DNA from: SZUA-309 sp965215995
Lineage (GTDB): Bacteria; Pseudomonadota; Gammaproteobacteria; Pseudomonadales; Azotimanducaceae
Assembly: GCA_965215995.1 (NCBI GenBank)
Contig: OZ244128.1
Coordinates: forward strand, 2,666,001 to 2,730,000
Direction: 5' to 3'
Length of the DNA: 64,000 nt
How positions within the stretch are numbered: position 1 is the stretch's first letter; each line of letters begins with the position of its first letter. Below, piece by piece: positions 9,252 to 17,443 of the stretch. Both the position numbers and the translations under genes were made by a program. The notes beneath the pieces are model-generated. The model did not search any database and was not told the origin of the DNA. It saw only the letters and a program-made list of their open reading frames with translations.

Positions 9252-10009
9252 TGGCGGCGCCTGCGGTTTCTGTGCGAGGGATCGTCAACCAGTTCGGCGA
9301 CCATCGGGTCCACGATGGCCTGGATCTGGAAGTCCGACGGAGCGAGATTCTTTCCATCGTCGGAGGCTCAGGATCAGGTAAGTCGGTCCTGCTGCGCTCC
9401 ATGCTGGGTTTGCAGGTGCCGCGAGCGGGGCGCATAGAGGTGCTCGGCATGCCCATCGAGCCGGGCCTGCCTGTGCCGCATCGTCGCTGGGGCGTGCTGT
9501 TTCAACGCGGGGCACTGTTTTCCGGTCTCACCGTGCGGGAAAATGTCGAGCTGCCCATCAGCCTGCACTCCGCCATGGGCGCAAAAACCCGTTCGAAGCT
9601 GGCCAGCCTGAAGATACAGATGGCCGGACTACCGCTGGAGGCAGGCAGCAAGGTTCCGTCGGAGCTGTCGGGTGGGATGGTGAAACGTGCTGCGCTGGCG
9701 CGGGCACTGGCATTGGATCCAGAGCTCCTGTTTCTGGATGAGCCCACGGCAGGGTTGGATCCGATCGCGGCGGAAGAGTTTGAAGACGTGATCCTCTATC
9801 TTCGCGAGAGCCTGGACCTTACCGTGGTGATCATCACCCACGACCTGGACACCCTGTACTCGTTGAGCGATAGAGTCGCCGTGCTGGTGGACAAGAAAGC
9901 CCGTACCGGAACCCTGGAAGAGGTAGCAGAAATCGACCATCCCTGGGTTTCCAGCTACTTCAACGGGGTGCGAGCGCGCATCATCCGAACCGGAGAGACA
10001 GTGAAGTGA
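9251..10009 (+). CDS. mlaF: MlaF-type ABC transporter ATPase
   Basis: 252 residues. Walker A GGSGSGKSVLLRSM, Q-loop FQRGALFSGLTV, signature LSGGMVKRAALARAL, Walker B LLFLDEPTAGLDP and switch histidine ITHDLDT are all present, so it should be an active ATPase. The FSGLTVRENVELPI stretch is typical of the MlaF/Ttg2A branch. It energises the MlaE permease encoded directly upstream and is translationally coupled both ways (1-base and 4-base overlaps). Cytosolic face of the inner membrane. Confidence 0.92.
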   Translation: MAAPAVSVRGIVNQFGDHRVHDGLDLEVRRSEILSIVGGSGSGKSVLLRSMLGLQVPRAGRIEVLGMPIEPGLPVPHRRWGVLFQRGALFSGLTVRENVELPISLHSAMGAKTRSKLASLKIQMAGLPLEAGSKVPSELSGGMVKRAALARALALDPELLFLDEPTAGLDPIAAEEFEDVILYLRESLDLTVVIITHDLDTLYSLSDRVAVLVDKKARTGTLEEVAEIDHPWVSSYFNGVRARIIRTGETVK

Positions 10010-10932
10010 ATCCTCATACCAACTATGTGGCGGTGGGTCTGTTTCTGATCTTTGGCTGCATTGCCGTGGTCGGATTGGTGATGTGGCTCGGCAAGGCTGG
10101 AGATACAACACCAACCGCAACCTACGTGGTGCAGATCGATGGCAACGTGAACGGCCTGTCCAATGGCAGCATCGTTCGTTACCTGGGCGTGAATGTGGGT
10201 TCCGTTGTGGACATCCTGCTGCACACGGACTCGGCTGAACCGGTGGTTGAGGTGTGGATCGAGATTGCCGATGGACTGCCGATCGACGAGTCCACTTATG
10301 CCACCCTGGTTGCGCAAGGCGTGACCGGCATTGCCAACATCGATCTGGCCAACAACGTGGAGTTGGCGCGACCTCAGGAGGTGCACGAGTCGGGGGTGCC
10401 CATCATTCCATTCCGAGCCAGCGGCCTGTCGGCACTGCTCTCCGGTGGCGGTGATCTGACCGAAGGCGCGCGTCGTCTGATCGCCCGGTTGAACGCCTGG
10501 GCCGGCGAGGAGAACCGTAACCGGGTGGAGGAGATTCTCGACAACCTTCAGGTGCTGTCCGAATCTCTTGCCCAGGAAAGCGAGGAGATCCCCGAGCTGG
10601 TCGATTCAATGCGGACCACGCTGGCAAGTCTGGAACGCGCAGCAGAAGGTTTCGAGGGTGTCGTTGCCGAGGACTGGCCAGTCATCGCCAGCGACCTGAA
10701 GGCAACGAGTGCGAATCTGTCGGCCGCCTCTTCTCGTGTGGATGGCTGGCTCGAGCGTAACGAGGCAAGCGTGGAGCGGTTGCTCGGCGAAGGGCTCGAT
10801 GACGTCACCGGTCTGGTTACCGATCTCCGCCAGACGGCAGAGCAGCTCAACCGATTGAGCGTGCGGCTGCGTGAAGACCCTTCCCGGCTGATCTACCGTC
10901 CCGCTCAGGACCCGGTGGTGGCTGAACCCTGA
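10006..10932 (+). CDS. mlaD: MlaD-type MCE-domain lipid-binding protein
   Basis: 308 residues from a GTG overlapping the mlaF stop by four bases. One N-terminal membrane helix (about 7-27) anchors it in the inner membrane; the MCE domain follows (about 38-115) with the family pattern GLSNGSIVRYLGVNVGSV. The rest is a long helical, coiled-coil-like periplasmic region, longer than E. coli MlaD (183 residues) and closer to the extended MCE proteins that form tubes. It should bind lipid and hand it to or from MlaEF. No MlaC or MlaA gene lies nearby. Confidence 0.88.
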   Translation: MNPHTNYVAVGLFLIFGCIAVVGLVMWLGKAGDTTPTATYVVQIDGNVNGLSNGSIVRYLGVNVGSVVDILLHTDSAEPVVEVWIEIADGLPIDESTYATLVAQGVTGIANIDLANNVELARPQEVHESGVPIIPFRASGLSALLSGGGDLTEGARRLIARLNAWAGEENRNRVEEILDNLQVLSESLAQESEEIPELVDSMRTTLASLERAAEGFEGVVAEDWPVIASDLKATSANLSAASSRVDGWLERNEASVERLLGEGLDDVTGLVTDLRQTAEQLNRLSVRLREDPSRLIYRPAQDPVVAEP

Positions 10933-11477
10933 TGAGCGTTGAATCGATGACATCCTATCCCCTGGTCCTCTTCGTCTTCCTTGTTCTGGCAAGCGGCTGC
11001 ATGCCGGATCTGAAATCTGACCTACCCCCTGATCGGATCTACTGGTTGGAAGTGCCGCAGATATCGGATCCTCCCGCGGTGGATATCAGGGTTTCCGTAG
11101 TGCCCGGGCTCGACTCGGACCGGATCTGGATCCTTGAGCGCGATCAGCGGCTCAACTACTACGCCGGTGCGTACTGGCCGGATAACCTGCGACCGCTGCT
11201 CGAGAGCCTGCTGTCTCGTTCGCTGGACGCGTCGTCTACCGGTTCAGACCTTCACGTTCTGGTGGAGCGGTTTTTTGCTCTGGAGGGCAGCGCAGGGGTG
11301 CCAGCGGAAGTGGTGTTGAGAGCGCTGCTCGAGAGCGAAGGGGTGAGCTGTCGTGTTGAACGCATCGCTTCGCCGAATGGTGATCGCCTCCGGGACGTGG
11401 TCGCCGGCCACCAGCGCGTGCTCGATCAGCTGGCAGCTGCCCTCGCAGAATTCGCGCGAACGGGCCGATGTCCCTGA
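10932..11477 (+). CDS. ABC-type transport auxiliary lipoprotein (PqiC-like)
   Basis: 181 residues with a lipoprotein signal ending in the lipobox LASGC (Cys near residue 23), followed by a domain of the kind found in PqiC and in MCE-operon auxiliary lipoproteins (YWLEVPQI, then LNYYAGAYWPDNL). It is the last gene of the Mla-like operon and overlaps mlaD by one base. Family members sit in the outer membrane and are thought to receive the periplasmic MCE assembly, so this protein may take the place of MlaC/MlaA here (inference). Confidence 0.8.
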   Translation: MSVESMTSYPLVLFVFLVLASGCMPDLKSDLPPDRIYWLEVPQISDPPAVDIRVSVVPGLDSDRIWILERDQRLNYYAGAYWPDNLRPLLESLLSRSLDASSTGSDLHVLVERFFALEGSAGVPAEVVLRALLESEGVSCRVERIASPNGDRLRDVVAGHQRVLDQLAAALAEFARTGRCP

Positions 11478-11640
11478 GGGCGGAAGCAATTCAGATCACT
11501 CCGGAACGCCTGTGCCGTAGACGTTGATTGCCTTGTTGAACGTGGCTTCGCCTGCCTCGTCGTAGCCGGAGCGGGCTATGCCATCGGCTTGCCAGAGAAT
11601 GGCTGCCTCGGCGCCGGACAAAAGCGCCCACCGTTGTTGC

Positions 11641-12258
11641 TCAAGGCGCGGTGGTGGTCTCGACCGGTTTGTGGCTGATGGGGCGGCCAACGCAGAGCGC
11701 ATCCCGGAGCGGCTCGTCCAGTTCCAGAAAGCTGGAATCCGCTTCACCGCCGAGGGCTTCCACCACGCCGGAAAAGAAAGCTCTGGCAGTGGCCAGGGCG
11801 GCAATGTCGAAGATCTCGTCATCGCTGTAGCCGTGCGCTTTGAGACCGGCGACCTCGCCCGCTGTCACTCGATAGGGTGTAGTCGCCGCGTTTGCGGCGT
11901 AGGCGAGCATGGCGCGCTCGGACTCGCTCAGGAATTCGGCGTGCTCCGGACCTGACTCCGCGAGAAGGCGAACCTCGCCGGGATCGAACCACTCCAGCAG
12001 GGCCTTGCCGTGGGCCAGAGTGCAGTAGGAACTGCGCAAAGCGCGTGCTGCGGCGAAGGTGACGAGTTCGAAGCGTCTTCGATCCACGTTGGAACGAATA
12101 CCCCGCTGGAGGTTCGCCCAGAGGGTCATCACCTCAGGCCGGTGGCTGAATGGTTTGGCGTAGTTGGGCACGAATCCCCAGCTCCGCTGCTGGCGTTCGT
12201 ACATCGCCAGAATCTCGCCTGAGGCATTGGCCGGTGGTGTGGTGTTGATAAAGGCCAT
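11641..12258 (-). CDS. Carboxymuconolactone decarboxylase/AhpD-family protein
   Basis: 205 residues. The start at 12258 is preceded by AAGGAGGAGCGCG, a strong ribosome-binding site, and is preferred to an upstream ATG at 12297. The CMD core is seen in FELVTFAAARAL followed by SSYCTLAHGKALL, giving the single-cysteine CxxxH motif of peroxidase-related members rather than CxxC of AhpD. A peroxide or hydroperoxide-reducing role is likely. It lies 35 bases downstream of a 2OG oxygenase gene and probably shares its transcript. Confidence 0.82.
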   Translation of the reverse strand: MAFINTTPPANASGEILAMYERQQRSWGFVPNYAKPFSHRPEVMTLWANLQRGIRSNVDRRRFELVTFAAARALRSSYCTLAHGKALLEWFDPGEVRLLAESGPEHAEFLSESERAMLAYAANAATTPYRVTAGEVAGLKAHGYSDDEIFDIAALATARAFFSGVVEALGGEADSSFLELDEPLRDALCVGRPISHKPVETTTAP

Positions 12259-12293
12259 CGCGCTCCTCCTTCCGTTGGGTTGCGTCGGGCGCC

Positions 12294-13292
12294 TCAAACG
12301 TGGGCTTCACGGTTGAGCCGGCTCTGGTCCAGCGCGTAGTGACTGATCTGCACCTCGTCACCCTGGTCGGCATAATCACCGGCCGCACGCAGGGCGCGGA
12401 ACTCGCCCCAGTTGATGGCTCGATACCGAGGCGGGTTCGCTGCGTCCACCATGCTGGACAGCGGTTCGTAACTGGCGTCATAGGCCGGATTCAGAAAAAA
12501 CGGGGCACTGGAGCGAGCCTTGCTGGCATTGGCGCGGACCCGGTGCAGTGCCGCGGTATAGGCATCGTTCGACCAGACCTGCACGATGTCGCCGATGTTC
12601 ACCACCAGAGCTTCAGGACGCAGGGCCACCAGATGCCAGGCACCGCCTTTGAATACCTCGAGCCCAGGCTCGTCTGCCTGATGCAGGATGGTCAACGCAC
12701 CGGCGTCGGTGTGGTGGTTGACCCCCAGGAAACCGTTCTCCGGTGTGCGTGCGGCCTGCGGGCTGGCTGGTGTCGGACAGACCGGGTAGTAGTTCAAGCG
12801 GATGAAGCTCGTATGCCGCGGTTTGAATGAACGGTTGAGCGTGTCGGGCTCAGTACCCAGATTCCGGGCGATGGCCCCCAGCAGCGCGAAGGCGACGGTC
12901 TCACAGGCCTGGTAGTAGTCGAGCACGGCGGATTTGAACCCGGGCACAAAGCGTGGCCACTGCGGAAGCAGCAGAGACTCGCTGCCACCCTCCGACGGCT
13001 CGGCGGGACCGTAGTCGAACACCTCCTTCCAATCCGGCGTGTTTTTGGTCAGCTCCTGGTCGAAGTATCCCCAGGGGTTGTCCGCCGTTCGCGCGATGGT
13101 CTGCTTTGCTTCCCGCGGCATGGCGAAAAACGCCAAAGACCGCTCGCTGAGCGTTTCCAGAATGTCGGGGTCGATGCCGTGGTTGACGACCTGGAAGAAG
13201 CCCCAGTTTCTACAGGCACTGTCCAGCGCCTGCAGGGTAGTGGGCTCATCCAGCCTTTGAATATCGATTATGGGTATGTCATTCATGCTCAT
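12294..13292 (-). CDS. 2-oxoglutarate/Fe(II) oxygenase, isopenicillin N synthase family
   Basis: 332 residues. The N-terminal DIOX_N domain starts IPIIDIQRL and has WGFFQVVNHGID. The catalytic jelly roll has the iron ligands HTD in the NHHTDAGALTILHQ strand and a distal His in ALHRVRA, and the 2OG-binding Arg and Ser in KARSSAPFF. Family members hydroxylate or desaturate small molecules; the substrate is unknown. Located between the CMD gene and the cysteine synthase-glutaredoxin gene, all on the same strand. Confidence 0.86.
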   Translation of the reverse strand: MSMNDIPIIDIQRLDEPTTLQALDSACRNWGFFQVVNHGIDPDILETLSERSLAFFAMPREAKQTIARTADNPWGYFDQELTKNTPDWKEVFDYGPAEPSEGGSESLLLPQWPRFVPGFKSAVLDYYQACETVAFALLGAIARNLGTEPDTLNRSFKPRHTSFIRLNYYPVCPTPASPQAARTPENGFLGVNHHTDAGALTILHQADEPGLEVFKGGAWHLVALRPEALVVNIGDIVQVWSNDAYTAALHRVRANASKARSSAPFFLNPAYDASYEPLSSMVDAANPPRYRAINWGEFRALRAAGDYADQGDEVQISHYALDQSRLNREAHV

Positions 13293-13320
13293 CGGATCGC
13301 TCCATGCTGGATGCGTTTGT

Positions 13321-14841
13321 TCAGGCTGCTGTCTGTCGTGGGTGGAGCCACTTGGGCAGCAGGCTGTACGGATCTATGTTGACCGACTTGTCATAACTCA
13401 CGCCCTGCTCCACAAGCCGCTCCACCATGGTGCCTTCCCGGCACTCATCAAAAAGATCGGTGGCGCCGCCAATGTGCTCGCCGCCGATGTAGATCTGCGG
13501 GATCGTGGGTTGGCCGGTTCTGGCCAGGAGGACTGCCCGGATCTTACCGCCCATGTCTCCCTCCTGATAGGCCACGGAGTCGAGATCGACGCTCAGGTAG
13601 GGGATATCCATGGCAGCGAAAAGCTTGCGTGCCGACCAGCAGAACTCGCACCATTCCAGCGAGAACAGCGCGACAGCGTGCTCATCGATCAGCTGATCCA
13701 CATGGGCGATGGCGGCAGGGTCCAGCTCGACATCAATGGAGTCGATTTGCTCTGTCGATTTCTCATCTGCGCACTCGTCATCCGCAGTAGGCTGTGGCGT
13801 ATCAAAGGTGTAGTTCGGCGTCGATCGGGAAATCCGGATCTCCTCCGCCGTCATTTCCTCGCTGATGTCCTCGAAGAGCGGCGTGGAAAGATATCGCTCG
13901 CCGGTGTCGTGCAGCATGCAGACGATGTTGCTGCCCTTGGGTGCCGTGCGTGCGATGGTCAGTGCCGCCGCCAGGCTGCCGCCGGATGAGGTCCCTGCGA
14001 AGATGCCTTCCTCCCTGGCCAGACCCCGGGAAGACGCCATGGCATCGTTCCCGGCCACGGGAACGATCTCATCCACCCAGCCCGAGGTCATGGCTTCTTC
14101 AGTCAGCTTGGAGATGAAATCCGGCGCCCAGCCCTGCATCAGGTGCGGTCGGAACATGGGATGACTGGCCGCAGGCGAGCCATCTTCGTTGCGTGCCTGG
14201 GCGATCCCGCTGCCGAGCACCTGAGCATTGTCCGGCTCGGCGGCAATGATCCGGGTGCCGTTGTCGTGGGCTTTCAAGGCGCGGGCGACTCCCTTCAACG
14301 TGCCGCCAGTGCCGAACCCGGAGACGAAGTAATCGATCCGCTCGCCGTTCATATCGGCGATGAGCTCCGGTGCGGTGGTGTTCGAGTGCACGTCTGCGTT
14401 CGCCTCATTCTCGAACTGTCGGCAGAGATACCAGCCGTGCCGTTCCGAAAGCTCCTGGGCTTTGCGCAGCATGCCGGTGCCCTTTTCGGAGGCTGGGGTG
14501 AGGACCACCTTGGCCCCGAGAAAGCGGAGCAGCTTACGGCGCTCGACGGAAAAGCTCTCCGCCATGGTGACCACCAGCGGGTAACCCTTCTGGGCGCAGA
14601 CCATGGCGAGACCGATCCCCGTGTTGCCGCTGGTGGCTTCGATCACGGTCTGACCCGGCGCCAGCTCGCCGCTGGCCTCCGCCGCTTCGATCACAGCTCG
14701 AGCCATGCGGTCTTTCACCGAGCCCATGGGGTTGAACGCCTCCACCTTCACGTAGACGTTCACGCCTTTCGGGGCCAGGCGCTGCAATTTGATCAGGGGC
14801 GTATTGCCGATTGCATCAAGAATGTTGTCGTAGCGGGCCAT
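13321..14841 (-). CDS. Cysteine synthase fused to a C-terminal glutaredoxin domain
   Basis: 506 residues from the ATG at 14841, preceded by GAGGAGCACGAC; an open extension to 14961 lacks family similarity. Residues 1-~310 are an O-acetylserine sulfhydrylase/cystathionine beta-synthase type PLP domain: Lys43 in NPMGSVKDRMA is the PLP lysine, TSGNTG binds substrate and GTGGTLKG binds phosphate. After an acidic linker (~340-385), a glutaredoxin-like domain carries the dithiol CEFC (398-401), a TIPQIYI cis-Pro segment and GGATDLFDE for glutathione binding. The fusion suggests that sulfur transfer or enzyme redox state is controlled by glutathione. Adjacent to a glutathione S-transferase gene. Confidence 0.9.
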   Translation of the reverse strand: MARYDNILDAIGNTPLIKLQRLAPKGVNVYVKVEAFNPMGSVKDRMARAVIEAAEASGELAPGQTVIEATSGNTGIGLAMVCAQKGYPLVVTMAESFSVERRKLLRFLGAKVVLTPASEKGTGMLRKAQELSERHGWYLCRQFENEANADVHSNTTAPELIADMNGERIDYFVSGFGTGGTLKGVARALKAHDNGTRIIAAEPDNAQVLGSGIAQARNEDGSPAASHPMFRPHLMQGWAPDFISKLTEEAMTSGWVDEIVPVAGNDAMASSRGLAREEGIFAGTSSGGSLAAALTIARTAPKGSNIVCMLHDTGERYLSTPLFEDISEEMTAEEIRISRSTPNYTFDTPQPTADDECADEKSTEQIDSIDVELDPAAIAHVDQLIDEHAVALFSLEWCEFCWSARKLFAAMDIPYLSVDLDSVAYQEGDMGGKIRAVLLARTGQPTIPQIYIGGEHIGGATDLFDECREGTMVERLVEQGVSYDKSVNIDPYSLLPKWLHPRQTAA

Positions 14842-14979
14842 GTCGTGCTCCTCAATCCGTCTCGTCCGACTGTGGGGACGCATCTTCCGGCGGGAGCGAG
14901 GTAGCCAGCGTTGTATTAAGCGTGGTTTTTCATCCGGCGGCTGGAAGGCCGCGTTTTTCACGGCAGTTAGACGCAGTCA

Positions 14980-15001
14980 GCCCGGCCGAGGTCGGCCGGG
15001 C
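14980..15001 (-). terminator. Strong GC hairpin downstream of the GST gene
   Basis: A perfect 9-bp stem (GCCCGGCCG paired with CGGCCGGGC) with a four-base loop, 11 bases past the GST stop on the minus strand. Only a weak T-rich stretch follows, so it may be a terminator, an mRNA 3' end stabiliser or an attenuator ahead of the cysteine synthase gene. Confidence 0.45.
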
Positions 15002-15012
15002 CCGGAGGTGGG

Positions 15013-15708
15013 CTAGAAGTTGGCGACCTTCGGCGCAGATTCCATCATCTCGCCTACGTAGAAGCCACGGCGCTTCAGACCGGCTCGGAAGGTCTCATAG
15101 AAGTTCTCCGGCACGGAGCCGCGAACCACCTCCGAGTCCACCAGTGCTCTCGCCCAGACGTTCACCAGCGGAAACTCGGCCAGCAGGTTGGTTTCGAGCC
15201 ACTGGTCCACGTACAGGAATCTCTGCAGAAAAGGCGCATAGCCGGCATCTACCAGGGACAGCTCCGGGCCGTTGAAGTACGGTCCATCGTTGCCGCGTTC
15301 GCCGAGGGCTTCCTCGAGCTTGCCCAGGCGCTGCCGGGCCAGGTCCATTCGCTTCTCCCGATCGTCCTGGTTCTTTGCGTAGTAGATGCCGCTCAAACCG
15401 CCGGTGAATGTGGTGAGGAAATCCGTCCAGGCACGGTTGCGCGCTCTTGCCAGCAGATCTTCCGGGTGCAGGCGGGGTGGTTCTGCCTCCTCCAGATACT
15501 CGGCGATGGCGTTGGACTCGAACAGGGGCACATCGTCCACGCGGAGCACGGGCACCTTGCCGTGCGGAGAAATGGCCAGGAACCAGTCCGGCTTGTTGGT
15601 CAGATCGATGTAGGTCACCTCGAAGGGTATCTCTTTCGCACGCAAGACAATCACGGCGCGCTGGACCCAAGGTCAGGTGACGGAACTGACGAGGTGGTAT
15701 TTCGTCAT
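15013..15708 (-). CDS. Glutathione S-transferase, predicted selenoprotein (in-frame UGA as residue 12)
   Basis: Read from the ATG at 15708 (GGAG 9-12 bases upstream), the frame encodes MTKYHLVSSVT, then TGA at 15675-15673, then PWVQRAVIVLRAKEIP and a complete GST to the stop at 15013: 231 residues with Sec12. Omega/zeta-like bacterial GSTs have Cys-Pro-Tyr/Trp-Val-Gln-Arg at this spot, so UGA falls exactly on the catalytic cysteine. NKPDWFLAISPHGKVPVL and the cis-Pro/ESNAIAEYLEE glutathione site are intact, as is the helical C-terminal domain. A stem-loop suited to a bacterial SECIS begins 11 bases after the UGA. A gene caller would start it falsely at the GTG at 15654. A plain nonsense mutation is the alternative. 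Confidence 0.85.
15638..15661 (-). promoter_or_regulatory. Putative SECIS element of the GST gene
   Basis: On the minus strand, 11 bases after the UGA, GCGCGC (15661-15656) pairs with GCGTGC (15643-15638), six pairs including one G-U, closing a 12-base loop that begins C-G. Bacterial SECIS elements lie within the coding region, with an apical-loop G among the first two loop bases about 16-37 bases after the UGA; here it is about 19. Folding was done by eye. Confidence 0.6.
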
Positions 15709-15830
15709 TGCTAATCTCCACGCGTTGCTTGAAGCATAGATTGTGGGCCTGTTCCCCGATCCTTGTCATTTCCTGACTGGGACGCCCGGGCATACACTAG
15801 CGCCTTTGTTCGGGCAATAGGGGGAAGGAG

Positions 15831-17321
15831 ATGACCGACACAAACAGCGGCTTCAGCCGCCGGGCGTTCACGAAAACAACCGTCATGGCTGGCGCAGGGT
15901 TGCTGTCTCCGGCGCTGGCCGCGGCGGGTTCGTCGCTGCCGACAGAGACGGATGAACCACTTGCGTTCAAGAGTGCGGCGACGCTGGCCGAGCTGATTCG
16001 CAGTAAGGCCGTAAGCTCTGTGGAACTGACCCGTTACTTCATCGAGCGGATCGAGCGCTATGACGAGACGTTGAATGCAATTCCGGTGCGGGACTTCGAG
16101 GCTGCTTTGAGCGCAGCGGCAGCCGCGGACGCTGCCCTCGCTCGCGGCGAGCCGCTTGGCCCTCTGCATGGGCTGCCCATGACCATCAAGGAGTCCTACG
16201 ACATCGCCGGGCTGCCTACCACCTGGGGCAACCCTGCCTGGAAGGACAACATTGCCGACCAGGACTCCGCCACCGTCACCCGCTTGAAGCAGGCGGGCGC
16301 GCACTTCATGGGGAAGACCAACGTGCCCTTCATGCTCGGCGACTTCCAGAGCTACAACGACATCTACGGCACCACGAACAATCCCTGGGATTTGGAACGC
16401 GGGCCGGGAGGGTCTTCCGGTGGCAGCGCCGCGGCATTGGCGGCGGGGTTGACGGGTCTCGAAAGCGGATCCGACATCGGCGGCTCCATCCGCAATCCAG
16501 CCCACTTTTGCGGGATTTACGGGCACAAGCCGACCTGGGGCATCGTCCCGTCGCAGGGACAGGCGCCGCCCGGGGTGGTTTCCGTGCCGGATCTGGCCGT
16601 GGTGGGCCCCATGGGGCGCAGTGCTGAAGATCTTCAGCTGGCCATGAGTATCGTCTCCGGTGCGGATCATCTGAACGCACCGGGCTGGCGCCTCGAGCTG
16701 CCGCCACCAAGAATGAAGCGCCTGGGTGATCTGCGCGTAGCGCTGCTGCCCGATCATGGTGCAGCACCCGTGGAGCGGGAGGTGGCCGATCGGGTGCATC
16801 AGATCGGTCAGGTGCTGGCGAAAGCAGGTGCCACGGTCTCCGACACCGCGCGACCGGAGTTCGTCAGCGACGAAGGGCACGAGACGTATGCTCGGCTGCT
16901 GCTCTCCATCACCGGCACGGCACCCGAAGACAACATCGATCACCAGACCTGGATGGGGCTCAACAACGTGCGCACCTACTACCGCATGGGCTGGCAGAGC
17001 TTCTTCAGGGACTGGGACGTGCTCGTTTGTCCGATTACCTCAACACCGGCTTTCAAGCACGACCACGGCCAGTACGGCAGCCGCACGCTGGAAGTGAACG
17101 GTGAGACGGTTGCCTACTTCCAGCAGCTGTTCTGGGCCGGGATCGCGACGGTTTCCTATCTGCCGAGCACGGTGTTCCCGACGGGTTTATCGAAAGATGG
17201 CTTGCCCATCGGCCTGCAGGTGATTGGTGCCGAGTTCGATGACAACACCACCATGGCGTTCGCCCGACTGATGGCGGAAGAGATCGGCGGCTTCCAGGCG
17301 CCGCCGGGGTACGCATCATGA
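15831..17321 (+). CDS. Amidase (amidase-signature family) with Tat-type leader
   Basis: 496 residues. The N-terminus SRRAFTKTT followed by a hydrophobic stretch and AAAG looks like a twin-arginine signal, so export folded to the periplasm is likely. The amidase-signature triad is complete: Lys120 (MTIKES), cis-Ser195/196 in GGSSGGSAAA, and nucleophile Ser219 in DIGGSIRNPA. It should hydrolyse a carboxamide to acid and ammonia; the substrate is not evident. Divergent from the GST gene and followed by an MFS carrier, which might move substrate or product. Confidence 0.87.
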   Translation: MTDTNSGFSRRAFTKTTVMAGAGLLSPALAAAGSSLPTETDEPLAFKSAATLAELIRSKAVSSVELTRYFIERIERYDETLNAIPVRDFEAALSAAAAADAALARGEPLGPLHGLPMTIKESYDIAGLPTTWGNPAWKDNIADQDSATVTRLKQAGAHFMGKTNVPFMLGDFQSYNDIYGTTNNPWDLERGPGGSSGGSAAALAAGLTGLESGSDIGGSIRNPAHFCGIYGHKPTWGIVPSQGQAPPGVVSVPDLAVVGPMGRSAEDLQLAMSIVSGADHLNAPGWRLELPPPRMKRLGDLRVALLPDHGAAPVEREVADRVHQIGQVLAKAGATVSDTARPEFVSDEGHETYARLLLSITGTAPEDNIDHQTWMGLNNVRTYYRMGWQSFFRDWDVLVCPITSTPAFKHDHGQYGSRTLEVNGETVAYFQQLFWAGIATVSYLPSTVFPTGLSKDGLPIGLQVIGAEFDDNTTMAFARLMAEEIGGFQAPPGYAS

Positions 17322-17443
17322 CAAGGGGTGCCTGTCACCGCCAAGGCTAGGTCGTACGCATCAAGGCATTCTTCGAAGCGCTGAATTTCCGGGAGTTTCG
17401 GCTGTTCTGGCTGGCCTCGGCGGTCTCTCTGACGGGCGATCAG

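Noticed and set aside
15095..15793. 232-codon minus-strand frame over the GST gene
   Set aside because: Frame-shifted relative to the GST and without family signal; the UGA-readthrough frame explains the region better.
15711..16943. 410-codon minus-strand open frame beside the GST gene
   Set aside because: Shadow of the amidase gene; lacks ribosome site and family motifs.
17346..17350. TAG before the MFS frame as a readthrough codon
   Set aside because: A frameshift or alternative start is simpler; no signal for amber readthrough is seen.
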